DNA of 20,109 bases. Origin: a virus. Shown here piece after piece: positions 1 through 7,546 of this stretch. The stretch lies in the IMG/VR virus record IMGVR_UViG_3300024062_000088, positions 1-20,109 of that record; one strand, written 5' to 3'. Position 1 is the stretch's first letter; each line of letters starts with the position of its first letter. The translations under genes and the position numbers were made by a program. The notes below the pieces were generated by a model that saw only the letters and a program-made list of their open reading frames with translations, was not told the DNA's origin and did no database searches.

Positions 1-198
1 CTAGCTAGAGTTATGAATCATGAAATGCAGCATGTTACCGCTATGAATATTGGCAATGAAACATACGACGACAACGCTGTTTATTTTAATGGTGAAGTTT
101 GGCCTAGAGGCGAAGGTTATATATTAAACCCACATACTGGTGAGAAGTTACAAGAAGGTGATCCAAGCTTACCTTGGGAAGCAAATAAACTAGGATAA
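1..198 (+). CDS. C-terminal fragment of an HExxH metallohydrolase, possibly peptide deformylase-like
   Basis: The frame is open from base 1 to the TAA at 196-198, so the true start lies to the left and the ATG at 13 is probably internal. The visible 65 residues begin LARVMNHEMQHV. The HEMQH stretch (bases 19-33) has the HExxH form of a zinc site, and the preceding ARV resembles the third conserved motif of peptide deformylases (ARV-x-x-HE-x-DH). Deformylases usually end soon after this motif, whereas here about 55 further residues follow, with a PRGEGY and NPHTGEKL stretch I do not recognise. It could therefore be another zincin-type peptidase, for example one acting in lysis, since the next gene looks like a holin. 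The fragment overlaps that gene by one base (TAATG). The reading frame is certain; the function is only suggested. Confidence 0.5.
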   Translation, partial: LARVMNHEMQHVTAMNIGNETYDDNAVYFNGEVWPRGEGYILNPHTGEKLQEGDPSLPWEANKLG

Positions 199-614
199 TG
201 ATAAATAATTTACTAGGAGGAATATTAGGCAAAGTAGTAGACAATGCAGAAGGTATACTTGATAAAGTTATTACTACAGACAAAGAGCGCGAAGAAGCTA
301 AGTTTGCTATTAAGAAGCTTTTACTTGAAGCAGAGCGTGAAGCTTTTGCGAAAGAGGTTGAAGATAGAAAAGATGCGCGAAGTATGTATAAAGACGACGC
401 TGTTGTTCAAAAGGTTTTAGCAACGCTATTCACAATGGCTTACTTTGGCTTGACATACGTTATGTTTAAATATTTTGTTTTAAACACCATAGAATTAAGT
501 GATTATGAGATAGGATTTATATCCACAACCTTTGGAGCTATGTCTGCTAAGGTAAACACTATTATAGACTTCTTCTTCGGTGGAAGTTCACAAAAACAAG
601 AAAAAAACAATTAA
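198..614 (+). CDS. Holin-like membrane protein (3TM/GTA holin type)
   Basis: This 138-residue protein starts at the ATG overlapping the previous stop (TAATG). Residues 1-25 form an amphipathic glycine-containing helix. Residues 28-66 are a charged helical stretch containing EDRKDARSMY, which resembles the conserved DR-x-(S/D)AR-x-M segment of the GTA/HP1-type '3TM holin' family. Residues about 70-94 form a clear transmembrane helix, and residues about 104-128 form a second hydrophobic segment ending in FFFGGSS, before a charged tail. Family holins of about 110-150 residues permeabilise the inner membrane so that lysin can reach the cell wall. The adjacent HExxH gene could be a lysis partner, but that is inference. 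No other lysis gene is visible in the window. Confidence 0.6.
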   Translation: MINNLLGGILGKVVDNAEGILDKVITTDKEREEAKFAIKKLLLEAEREAFAKEVEDRKDARSMYKDDAVVQKVLATLFTMAYFGLTYVMFKYFVLNTIELSDYEIGFISTTFGAMSAKVNTIIDFFFGGSSQKQEKNN

Positions 615-615
615 A

Positions 616-867
616 ATGGGGAAAATATTTTTAGAAGATTCAGCTATTGGAGCACAGGGATCAAAGATCGTAACAGGAGCAGTAGCTACAACTGGTAGTT
701 TCTACGCTGCTCAATTTATAACAGACTGTACACCTACTGTATTTACTTTGTCAGATGGAGATGGTACTTATAGTGCTATAACTTACAAGGCTGGTACTAT
801 AGTTTACGGTGATATTACGGCTATCACACCTGCTGCTGGTGAAACAGTTATATTATACTTGAGATAA
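616..867 (+). CDS. Small beta-rich protein, possible virion decoration protein
   Basis: This 83-residue protein is rich in Gly, Thr, Ala and Val, with alternating hydrophobic residues typical of beta strands and no charged clusters. I chose the ATG at 616, one base after the holin stop, over the in-frame ATG at 580, which would add 12 lysine-rich residues read out of frame from the holin tail. The sequence (MGKIFLEDSAIGAQGSK onward) looks like the small trimeric or decoration-type proteins carried in phage structural modules, but I do not recognise a named family. It overlaps the next gene by one base (TAATG), so the two are probably translationally coupled and may act together, since the next gene is a beta-sandwich protein. 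Confidence 0.6.
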   Translation: MGKIFLEDSAIGAQGSKIVTGAVATTGSFYAAQFITDCTPTVFTLSDGDGTYSAITYKAGTIVYGDITAITPAAGETVILYLR

Positions 868-1580
868 TGGTATTAGGTTTAGGCTTAGGACAAATATTTA
901 ACAACAGTTCTCCTATAGGTTCTTTTGAGTTGACTAATCTTTCTGGGCTTAAGCTTTGGTTAAAGTATGATACTGGAATAACTTTAAATGGCAGCAGCGT
1001 TTCTAACTGGGCTGATCAGTCTGGTAATAGTAATGATGCCATACAAGCAACTGCTGATAGACAACCAAACTATGGTTCTGGTGATATTAGATTTGATGGT
1101 ACTGATGATAGATTTGAATTAAGTGCCCAGATAAGCTTATCGGCTTTTAGCACTTTCATGGTTATAAACCCTGATGCTATTGCAGCTATGGGTGTATTTG
1201 GATCTGCTGCCAACCAATGTGTTAGAGTTCATCAAGGTGCAGATGACGATAGAGTTACAGTTAAGGGTTTAGCTGGAGATTCAGACCAACTAAACTTAAC
1301 CCAAGATTTACCTTTAGGAAACTTTTTACTGTCTGTTACTAGAAGTTCAAGTGGTTCAACAGATAATGTTAGGGTTTTCATAAACACAACAGACGTAACA
1401 GACGTGGCTAGAGATAGTATGATCCCAGCTCCACTCACAGTAAACACTGTTGGATCTTGTACTGCCGCGTTTCTTCCTTTTGATGGAACAATAAACGAAT
1501 TAGCAATATATGACACATTACTTACTAGCGATGAAATAAGTGATGTTCAAAATAACATAATGTCCAGAAACGGACTATAA
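867..1580 (+). CDS. LamG/concanavalin A-like beta-sandwich protein, probable virion surface lectin
   Basis: This 237-residue protein has a short N-terminal segment (residues 1-25) and then one domain with the hallmarks of the LamG/concanavalin-like fold: GLKLWLKYDTG near residue 27, WADQSGNSNDA at 48-58, and IRFDGTDDRFEL at 74-85. The C-terminal INELAIYDTLLTSDEI matches the strand and helix that usually end these domains. Such domains bind glycans or proteins in a calcium-dependent or simple sandwich manner. In phages they occur on tail or capsid surface proteins. There is no signal peptide or catalytic motif. Its place in a virion block, coupled to the small beta-rich gene, supports a virion location. 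Adhesion to host polysaccharide is an inference. Confidence 0.65.
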   Translation: MVLGLGLGQIFNNSSPIGSFELTNLSGLKLWLKYDTGITLNGSSVSNWADQSGNSNDAIQATADRQPNYGSGDIRFDGTDDRFELSAQISLSAFSTFMVINPDAIAAMGVFGSAANQCVRVHQGADDDRVTVKGLAGDSDQLNLTQDLPLGNFLLSVTRSSSGSTDNVRVFINTTDVTDVARDSMIPAPLTVNTVGSCTAAFLPFDGTINELAIYDTLLTSDEISDVQNNIMSRNGL

Positions 1581-1607
1581 TAGTAATTAATTAAATTAAA
1601 TCAAATC
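1581..1607 (+). promoter_or_regulatory. AT-rich leader without Shine-Dalgarno
   Basis: The 27-base gap before the coiled-coil gene is made almost entirely of A and T, with repeated AATTAA units and no purine-rich Shine-Dalgarno. It resembles the leader before the scaffold gene, which also contains CAATTAATT. An A/T-rich unstructured leader is the usual initiation context in Bacteroidota. I see no certain promoter boxes. Confidence 0.35.
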
Positions 1608-1865
1608 ATGGCAAAAAGAAAAACGCCTAAGGTTGCTGACCTTAGACCAGAATCAATTACAAACGAGCAACTAATAAAGCTGCAAGGTATTGTTAAGGCA
1701 ATTAACACTACACAAGCAGAAGTTGGTATGTTAGAAAGTAGAAAGCACAACTTACTTCACCAAGTGTTTGAATTTCAACAAGTATTATCTAATTTTCAAA
1801 AAGAAATAAAAGAGCAATACGGTACTGATGAAATAAACATTACTGATGGAAAAATATCTTACTAA
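1608..1865 (+). CDS. Small coiled-coil protein of unknown function
   Basis: This 85-residue protein has a basic N-terminus (MAKRKTPKV) followed by a long helix with heptad spacing of Leu, Ile and Val from about residue 20 to 70, rich in Gln, Glu and Lys. The C-terminal end is polar (INITDGKISY). It has no cysteine or catalytic motif. It is three bases upstream of the next small gene and belongs to the same run that leads into the terminase genes. A helical assembly factor or small virion-associated protein is plausible, but no family is recognised. Confidence 0.6.
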   Translation: MAKRKTPKVADLRPESITNEQLIKLQGIVKAINTTQAEVGMLESRKHNLLHQVFEFQQVLSNFQKEIKEQYGTDEINITDGKISY

Positions 1866-1867
1866 TC

Positions 1868-2089
1868 ATGAGTAAGATAATTCGTAAAATTACAATTGGT
1901 AAAGACTACAAAGTTGACGCTATGCACTATTCTGTTGGACAGAGTGTGTATGGTGGTCATATTATTTGCGACATATTAGAATCTAAAGAAAAGTATAGTA
2001 TATACATTGAGAAAAACGGAGACGTACTACCGTGGAAAGATTTTAATAAAAACATGGCTATATCAATTGAGTATAACTTAGAATACTAA
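1868..2089 (+). CDS. Small conserved-looking protein of unknown function
   Basis: This 73-residue protein begins MSKIIRKITIGKDYK and carries the segment AMHYSVGQSVYGGH, then a predicted beta strand and ends IEYNLEY. The sequence resembles short uncharacterised proteins I associate with structural modules of marine Bacteroidota phages, but I cannot attach a function. It begins two bases after the previous stop and its TAA overlaps the next ATG (TAATG at 2087-2091), so it is probably translated together with the GroES-like gene. Confidence 0.55.
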   Translation: MSKIIRKITIGKDYKVDAMHYSVGQSVYGGHIICDILESKEKYSIYIEKNGDVLPWKDFNKNMAISIEYNLEY

Positions 2090-2670
2090 TGCAAGCATTA
2101 TTCGACTACATTATAAAACCTAAAGGTAAAAGGTATAATAACTCAATCGATGTTGATGGAAGTGAGTTGATAATAAACACTGAGGTGTATAATCACCAAT
2201 ACATTAACAGAGAGGCTGAGGTAGTGGCTGTACCTAAAAACGGTAGCAAGCAACTAAAAGTTGGAGACACTATAATTGTCCACCATAACGTGTTTAGAAG
2301 ATGGCACGACGTAAGAGGTAACGAAAAGAATAGTAGAAGCTATTATAAGGACGGAACTTATATTGTTAAGGAAGATCAAATCTTCTTGTACAAGCGTAGT
2401 GACAAGTGGAAACCTTTACAAGGGTATTGTTTCATACAACCTATAAAAAGCATAGACAGCTTTGATGAAGCAAAAGAAAGACCTTTAATTGGTATAGTTA
2501 AACATACTGATGGTACTGTTGACAAAGGAGACTTAGTGGGTTTTACGCCGTGGAGTGAGTTTGAGTTTGTTGTAGACAAACAAAGAATGTATAGAGTATT
2601 ATCAAAAGACATTTCAATAAAATATGAATATCAAGGAGACGAAGAAGAGTATAATCCAAGCTGGGCATAA
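2089..2670 (+). CDS. GroES-like co-chaperonin with two tandem Cpn10 domains
   Basis: This 193-residue protein appears to be two GroES (Cpn10) folds in a row. In the first half, REAEVVAVPKNG (41-52), LKVGDTIIVHHN (56-67) and DGTYIVKEDQIFLYK (88-102) follow the order of GroES strands: glycine-rich turn, VGD hairpin, and the final 'ED-I' strand. In the second half, GYCFIQPI (112-119), RPLIGIVKHTDG (131-142), DKGDLVGF (145-152) and MYRVLSKDISIKY (167-179) repeat the same order. GroES proteins cap GroEL and help fold capsid proteins; T4 gp31 is the phage precedent. The region before residue 41 could serve as a long mobile loop, while the second half has a short one. The last 47 bases overlap the next gene. 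The fold call comes from motif order and not from a search; a single degenerate domain with an extension is the alternative. Confidence 0.6.
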   Translation: MQALFDYIIKPKGKRYNNSIDVDGSELIINTEVYNHQYINREAEVVAVPKNGSKQLKVGDTIIVHHNVFRRWHDVRGNEKNSRSYYKDGTYIVKEDQIFLYKRSDKWKPLQGYCFIQPIKSIDSFDEAKERPLIGIVKHTDGTVDKGDLVGFTPWSEFEFVVDKQRMYRVLSKDISIKYEYQGDEEEYNPSWA

Positions 2671-2899
2671 AGCCGTTGAAGAACTTATTAAGGTTGCTAA
2701 AGAAGCTATTGTTGATGGTGATGATGACATTACTGCCGATAGACTTAAGAACGCTGCTGCTACAAAGAAGCTCGCTATCTTTGATGCCTTTGAGATACTT
2801 AATCGTATTCAAGAAGAACAAGATTTGCTTGATGGTAAGGCTCCTGAAGATAAGAAAGAGAAAGTTTTTAAAGGTTTTGCAGAAGGTAGATCTAAATAA
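2624..2899 (+). CDS. Candidate small terminase subunit (TerS)
   Basis: This 91-residue, almost wholly helical and charged protein is encoded directly in front of TerL and overlaps its ATG by one base (TAATG at 2897-2901). Its only methionine is the first residue, which forces a 47-base overlap with the end of the GroES-like gene unless a non-ATG start is used. Residues 36-66 (ITADRLKNAAATKKLAIFD and following) could form a helical hairpin used for oligomerisation, and the C-terminal part is lysine-rich. TerS proteins recognise phage DNA and stimulate the TerL ATPase. Here the call depends mainly on position, size and helical content, because TerS families are poorly conserved. An unrelated small assembly factor is possible. 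Confidence 0.45.
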   Translation: MNIKETKKSIIQAGHKAVEELIKVAKEAIVDGDDDITADRLKNAAATKKLAIFDAFEILNRIQEEQDLLDGKAPEDKKEKVFKGFAEGRSK

Positions 2900-5118
2900 T
2901 GTACGAACAAACTTTATATAAAGTAATAGATCCAATTAGATCTAACACCATTAAAAGACTTAACAAGTCTAAGAAGTGGAAATACGGTTATGACAAAGAG
3001 CATGACGTAGTTGTTATATCTAAGACTGGACAGATAGGTGAGATATACGAAATCGAAGGATTAAAAATAGCTTTACCTAAAGCTCCATCTAATGTTTACG
3101 AGCACGAGACTAAAAAGTGGGTTGCTTTTGACACTCCTAAAGCACTATCTAAATTAAAAAACATATTTGACTGGAGAGATTATCCTGAAGATCAAAAAGA
3201 TCAATGGTATGGATATATCGACGAGGAGTTTCAACGTAGAGAGGATGGTTTCTGGTTCAATAATGACGGAGACAACACTTATATCACTGGTACTCATTAC
3301 ATGTACTTACAGTGGACTAAGATTGACGTAGGTCGTCCAGACTTTAGAGAGTCCAATAGATTATTCTTTATATTTTGGGAGGCTTGCAAAGCTGATACAA
3401 GATGTTACGGTATGTGTTATCTTAAGAATAGACGTTCTGGTTTTTCTTTTATGAGTTCTGCAGAAACAGTAAATCAAGCTACAATATCAAGTGATTCTAG
3501 GTTTGGCATACTATCTAAGTCTGGTGCAGATGCAAAGAAAATGTTTACGGACAAGGTTGTGCCTATATCTATTAACTATCCTTTCTTTTTCAAACCTATT
3601 CAAGATGGTATGGATAGACCTAAGTCTGAATTAGCTTATCGTGTGCCAGCCTCTAAGTTTACTAGAAAGAAGATACAATCTAAAGAAAGTTTAGAAGAAA
3701 TAAAAGGACTAGATACTACTATAGACTGGAAAAACACAGGAGATAATAGTTATGATGGTGAAAAACTTGCTTTACTAGTTCACGATGAAAGTGGTAAGTG
3801 GGAAAAGCCAGATAATATATTAAACAACTGGAGAGTTACAAAAACCTGCCTTAGATTAGGTAGTAGAATCATTGGTAAGTGTATGATGGGTTCAACATCA
3901 AATGCTTTAGATAAAGGTGGTTCTAATTTCAAGAAATTATATAACGACAGTGATGTCACAAAAAGAAATGCAAATGGTCAAACACGTTCTGGTTTATACT
4001 CTCTGTTTATCCCAATGGAATGGAACTATGAGGGCTTCATTGATGAATTTGGAAAACCTGTCTTCGATACTCCCCGACGCGACGTTCGTGGACCCGACGG
4101 TGAATTAATAGACGTAGGTATAATAGAGTATTGGAATAATGAGGTAGAAGGTTTAAAAGGAGATCAAGATGGTTTAAATGAATTTTATCGTCAGTTTCCA
4201 AGAACTAAAGAGCATGCCTTTAGGGATGAGACTAAAAGTAGTTTATTTAATCTAACCAAAATATACGAACAGATAGATTATAACGAGGGTATAAGGAACA
4301 CATCTGTAGTCACAACTGGTAGTTTTCAGTGGGTTAATGGAGTTAAAGACACGCAGGTGGTTTTTACACCTGATCCAAATGGAAGGTTTAAAGTTAGTTG
4401 GGTTCCGCCTAGAAATCTACAAAATCGAGTAATAGTTAGAAATGGAATTAAATATCCTGGTAACGAGCATGTAGGAGCTTTTGGTTGTGATAGCTACGAT
4501 ATTAGTGGTACGGTTGACGGTAGAGGTTCTAATGGAGCTCTTCATGGTTTAACAAAGTTTTCTATGGAAGACGCACCTAGAAGTAGTTTTTTCTTAGAGT
4601 ACATATCAAGACCACCTACTGCAGAGATATTTTTTGAAGACGTTCTTATGGCTTTGGTTTTTTATGGTATGCCTATTTTGGCGGAGAACAACAAACCAAG
4701 ACTATTGTATTATTTAAGAAGAAGAGGTTATAGGGGATATTCTATGAATAGACCAGATAAGGTTTGGAACAAGCTATCTACGACGGAAAAAGAAGTTGGA
4801 GGTATGCCTAACTCAAGCGAAGATATTAAGCAAGCGCACGCAGCTGCTATTGAAATGTACATCAACGATCACGTAGGTCATATAGGAGATGGAAACTATG
4901 GAACGGTATACTTTCAAGAAACACTAAATGATTGGGCAAGGTTTGATATAAATAAACGAACAAAGCATGATGCATCTATTAGCTCAGGTTTAGCTATAAT
5001 GGCTTGCAATAGACATTTATACACGCCGGATAAACCAAAGATAGAAAGACAAAGATTAAACGTAGGATTTTCAAGATATAAAAATGATGGTTATTCATCG
5101 CAAATAATTAAAGATTAA
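2899..5118 (+). CDS. terL: Terminase large subunit (TerL), packaging ATPase and nuclease
   Basis: This 739-residue DNA-packaging motor subunit cuts and translocates concatemeric DNA into the prohead. The N-terminal ATPase has a degenerate Walker A at residues 173-184 (CYLKNRRSGFSF), which lacks the canonical GK(S/T) and offers a lysine or arginine upstream instead. The Walker B with catalytic glutamate is at 290-297 (LALLVHDE), and a likely coupling motif is at 326-335 (GKCMMGSTSN). The C-terminal RNase H-like nuclease is suggested by FGCDSYDISG at 528-537, with Asp531 and Asp534, acidic residues near 580, and KHDASISSGLA around Asp691. Length and motif style match crAss-like and related podovirus terminases. 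The gene starts on the TerS stop and ends one base before the portal gene. Confidence 0.92.
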   Translation: MYEQTLYKVIDPIRSNTIKRLNKSKKWKYGYDKEHDVVVISKTGQIGEIYEIEGLKIALPKAPSNVYEHETKKWVAFDTPKALSKLKNIFDWRDYPEDQKDQWYGYIDEEFQRREDGFWFNNDGDNTYITGTHYMYLQWTKIDVGRPDFRESNRLFFIFWEACKADTRCYGMCYLKNRRSGFSFMSSAETVNQATISSDSRFGILSKSGADAKKMFTDKVVPISINYPFFFKPIQDGMDRPKSELAYRVPASKFTRKKIQSKESLEEIKGLDTTIDWKNTGDNSYDGEKLALLVHDESGKWEKPDNILNNWRVTKTCLRLGSRIIGKCMMGSTSNALDKGGSNFKKLYNDSDVTKRNANGQTRSGLYSLFIPMEWNYEGFIDEFGKPVFDTPRRDVRGPDGELIDVGIIEYWNNEVEGLKGDQDGLNEFYRQFPRTKEHAFRDETKSSLFNLTKIYEQIDYNEGIRNTSVVTTGSFQWVNGVKDTQVVFTPDPNGRFKVSWVPPRNLQNRVIVRNGIKYPGNEHVGAFGCDSYDISGTVDGRGSNGALHGLTKFSMEDAPRSSFFLEYISRPPTAEIFFEDVLMALVFYGMPILAENNKPRLLYYLRRRGYRGYSMNRPDKVWNKLSTTEKEVGGMPNSSEDIKQAHAAAIEMYINDHVGHIGDGNYGTVYFQETLNDWARFDINKRTKHDASISSGLAIMACNRHLYTPDKPKIERQRLNVGFSRYKNDGYSSQIIKD

Positions 5119-5119
5119 A

Positions 5120-7546
5120 ATGGCAAGAAGCTCAGTTAAAAGAAGTTATTTCCCTAGTCAAGTCGTTAGCGACTTAGAGAAGATTAGCTATGACTATGGT
5201 ATGAAAGTAGCTAAAGCTATAGAATCAGAGTGGTTTGATGATAGCTACAGCAACCAAAGGTATCAATCTAATGAATTAAACTTCCATAGGCTTAGACTAT
5301 ATGCTAGAGGAGAACAATCAATACAAAAGTATAAAGATGAGTTATCTATAAATGGTGATTTATCTTACTTAAACTTAGATTGGAAACCAGTACCTATTAT
5401 ACCTAAGTTTGTAGATATAGTAGTTAATGGTATTGCTGAAAGAACTTACGATATAAAAGCGTTTTCTCAAGATACGTTTGGCGTAACTAAAAGAACAGAA
5501 TACATGGAGGCTATATTAGCTGACATGAGAGCTAAAGAAATAAATGATTTTTCAGAACAAGCATTTGGTGTTAATATAAGAAACTTCGACCAAGACGATT
5601 TACCTGAAAACGAAGATGAATTAGCATTACACATGCAGCTTGAGTACAAGCAAGCAGTAGAAATAGCAGAAGAACAAGCTATAAATGTACTACTAGAAGG
5701 TAGTAGGTATGAGCTTATAAAGAAAAGATTTTACTATGACTTAACGGTCTTAGGTATAGGTGCTGTGAAAACAGACTTTAATACATCTGAAGGAGCTGTA
5801 GTTAAATATGTAGATCCTGCAAACCTAGTGTATTCTTACACTGAGTCTCCTTACTTTGAAGATATATACTATGTTGGTGAAGCGAAAGTTATACCTATCA
5901 ACGAGTTAGTTAAAGAGTTTCCTCATTTAACACAAGAAGACCTTGAAGAGATAGCATCTACGGCAACTCAAAATCTAGGTGAGTATAACAGAGGCACTAA
6001 CAGTAATAACGACTACGATAACAACCAAGTAACAGTACTTTACTTTAACTACAAGACTTACATGAATCAAGTCTACAAAGTAAAAGAAACTTCAACTGGA
6101 GCTGATAAAGCTATAGAAAGAGACGATACGTTTAAAGGTCCACAAGGAGAAGATGCTGGTTTTAGCAAACTACAAAGATCTGTTGAAGTTTTATACGAAG
6201 GTGCAAAGATAGTTGGATTAGATAGATTATTAAAATGGGAGCTAGCTAAAAATATGGTTAGACCTAAAAGTGATTTTACTAAAGTTAAAATGCCTTACTC
6301 TATTGTAGCTCCAAGAATGTACAATGGTAATATAGAGTCACTTGTAAGTAGAATAACTGGTTTTGCTGACATGATACAATTAACACATCTAAAGCTACAG
6401 CAGGTTATGTCTAGAATTGTTCCTGATGGAGTTTATTTAGATGCTGACGGTTTAGCTGAAGTTGACTTAGGTAATGGCACAAACTACAATCCACAAGAAG
6501 CTTTAAATATGTTCTTCCAAACAGGTTCTGTTATTGGTAGATCAATGACTGCTGATGGAGATATGAATCCAGGTAGAGTACCTATACAAGAAATAGGTAG
6601 TGGTAGTGGCGGTGCTAAAATGCAAAGTTTGATAGGTACATACAACTATTACTTACAAATGATTAGAGATACAACCGGTTTAAACGAAGCTAGAGATGGT
6701 AGTACTCCAGATAAAAACGCTTTAGTAGGGGTACAAAAGCTTGCTGCTGCTAATTCAAATACAGCTACAAGACATATATTGCAAGCTGGATTATTTTTAA
6801 CTGCTGAAACGGCAGAATCTTTGTCTCTTAGAATATCAGATATAATAGAGTATTCTCCAACAAAAGATGCTTTCATACAACAGATAGGTGCTCATAACGT
6901 AGCGACATTAGAAGAAATGGCAAGCCTACACTTATATGACTTTGGTATATTTATTGAACTAACTCCAGATGAAGAAGAGAAAGCTATACTTGAAAACAAT
7001 ATACAAGTAGCTTTAGCTCAGCAAAACATTAACTTAGAAGACGCTATAGACTTAAGAGAAATAAAAAACATTAAGTTAGCTAATCAAATGTTAAAGGTAA
7101 GAAGAAACAAAAAGCTAAAGCAAGATCAGCTAATGCAGCAACAAAACATACAATTGCAACAACAAGCTGCACAGCAAACAGAAGCTGCAAAAGCTCAAAT
7201 GAGTATGCAAAAAGATCAAGCTACAATGCAAATGGAAATGCAGATGGAGCAAATGAAAGCACAGTTAGCTAATCAAAAAATGATGAGTGAAGCCGAGTTG
7301 AAAAAAGAGCTTATGATGCTTGAGTTTGATATGAACATGCAACTTAGACAGCTAGAAGTACAAGCTAAATCTGATAAAGAAAAAGAGTTGGAAGATAGAA
7401 AGGACGAAAGAACTAAGATACAAGCAACTCAACAAAGTGAGTTAATAAATCAAAGAAAAAATGATTTACCACCTAAAAACTTCGAATCGTCAGGTAATGA
7501 TGTAATGACAGGTGGATTTAACTTAGGTAACTTTGAACCAAGGTAA
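5120..7546 (+). CDS. Portal protein with long glutamine/methionine-rich C-terminal coiled coil
   Basis: This 808-residue protein would form the dodecameric ring at one capsid vertex that TerL docks onto and DNA passes through. Support comes from its place directly after TerL and before scaffold and MCP, and its size, typical of crAss-like portals. It has the mixed helical wing and stem pattern, including RDTTGLNEARDGS and the following ALVGVQKLAAANSNTATR near residues 515-555, a conserved-looking stem or crown region in this group. From about residue 655 the sequence becomes a long helix of Gln, Met, Lys and Glu, predicted coiled coil to about residue 780, probably the barrel inside the capsid. 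The tail ends in a Gly/Asn-rich segment. It starts one base after the TerL stop. Confidence 0.88.
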   Translation: MARSSVKRSYFPSQVVSDLEKISYDYGMKVAKAIESEWFDDSYSNQRYQSNELNFHRLRLYARGEQSIQKYKDELSINGDLSYLNLDWKPVPIIPKFVDIVVNGIAERTYDIKAFSQDTFGVTKRTEYMEAILADMRAKEINDFSEQAFGVNIRNFDQDDLPENEDELALHMQLEYKQAVEIAEEQAINVLLEGSRYELIKKRFYYDLTVLGIGAVKTDFNTSEGAVVKYVDPANLVYSYTESPYFEDIYYVGEAKVIPINELVKEFPHLTQEDLEEIASTATQNLGEYNRGTNSNNDYDNNQVTVLYFNYKTYMNQVYKVKETSTGADKAIERDDTFKGPQGEDAGFSKLQRSVEVLYEGAKIVGLDRLLKWELAKNMVRPKSDFTKVKMPYSIVAPRMYNGNIESLVSRITGFADMIQLTHLKLQQVMSRIVPDGVYLDADGLAEVDLGNGTNYNPQEALNMFFQTGSVIGRSMTADGDMNPGRVPIQEIGSGSGGAKMQSLIGTYNYYLQMIRDTTGLNEARDGSTPDKNALVGVQKLAAANSNTATRHILQAGLFLTAETAESLSLRISDIIEYSPTKDAFIQQIGAHNVATLEEMASLHLYDFGIFIELTPDEEEKAILENNIQVALAQQNINLEDAIDLREIKNIKLANQMLKVRRNKKLKQDQLMQQQNIQLQQQAAQQTEAAKAQMSMQKDQATMQMEMQMEQMKAQLANQKMMSEAELKKELMMLEFDMNMQLRQLEVQAKSDKEKELEDRKDERTKIQATQQSELINQRKNDLPPKNFESSGNDVMTGGFNLGNFEPR

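Noticed and set aside
13-15. ATG at 13 as a real start of the first gene
   Set aside because: The frame is open to base 1, and the ARV residues before the HExxH motif belong to the conserved pattern, so the start is outside the window.
580-615. Upstream ATG at 580 as start of the small beta-rich protein
   Set aside because: It would overlap the holin by 35 bases and add a Lys-rich tail (EVHKNKKKT). The ATG at 616 lies one base after the holin stop and matches local spacing.
1232-1516. Reverse-strand open frame of 94 codons inside the LamG-like gene
   Set aside because: It lies wholly within a well-supported + strand gene, has no recognisable protein features, and no minus-strand gene is supported anywhere in the window.
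2676-2921. + strand frame of 81 codons in another frame over the TerS candidate
   Set aside because: The translation is a leucine/arginine/lysine-rich shadow. The alternative frame gives a balanced helical protein that couples to TerL by TAATG.
2543-2935. Reverse-strand frame of 130 codons across the GroES-like, TerS and TerL junction
   Set aside because: It crosses three + strand genes, is composed of Leu/Phe/Ile-rich residues typical of an antisense shadow of AT-rich coding sequence, and ends in an unrelated frame.
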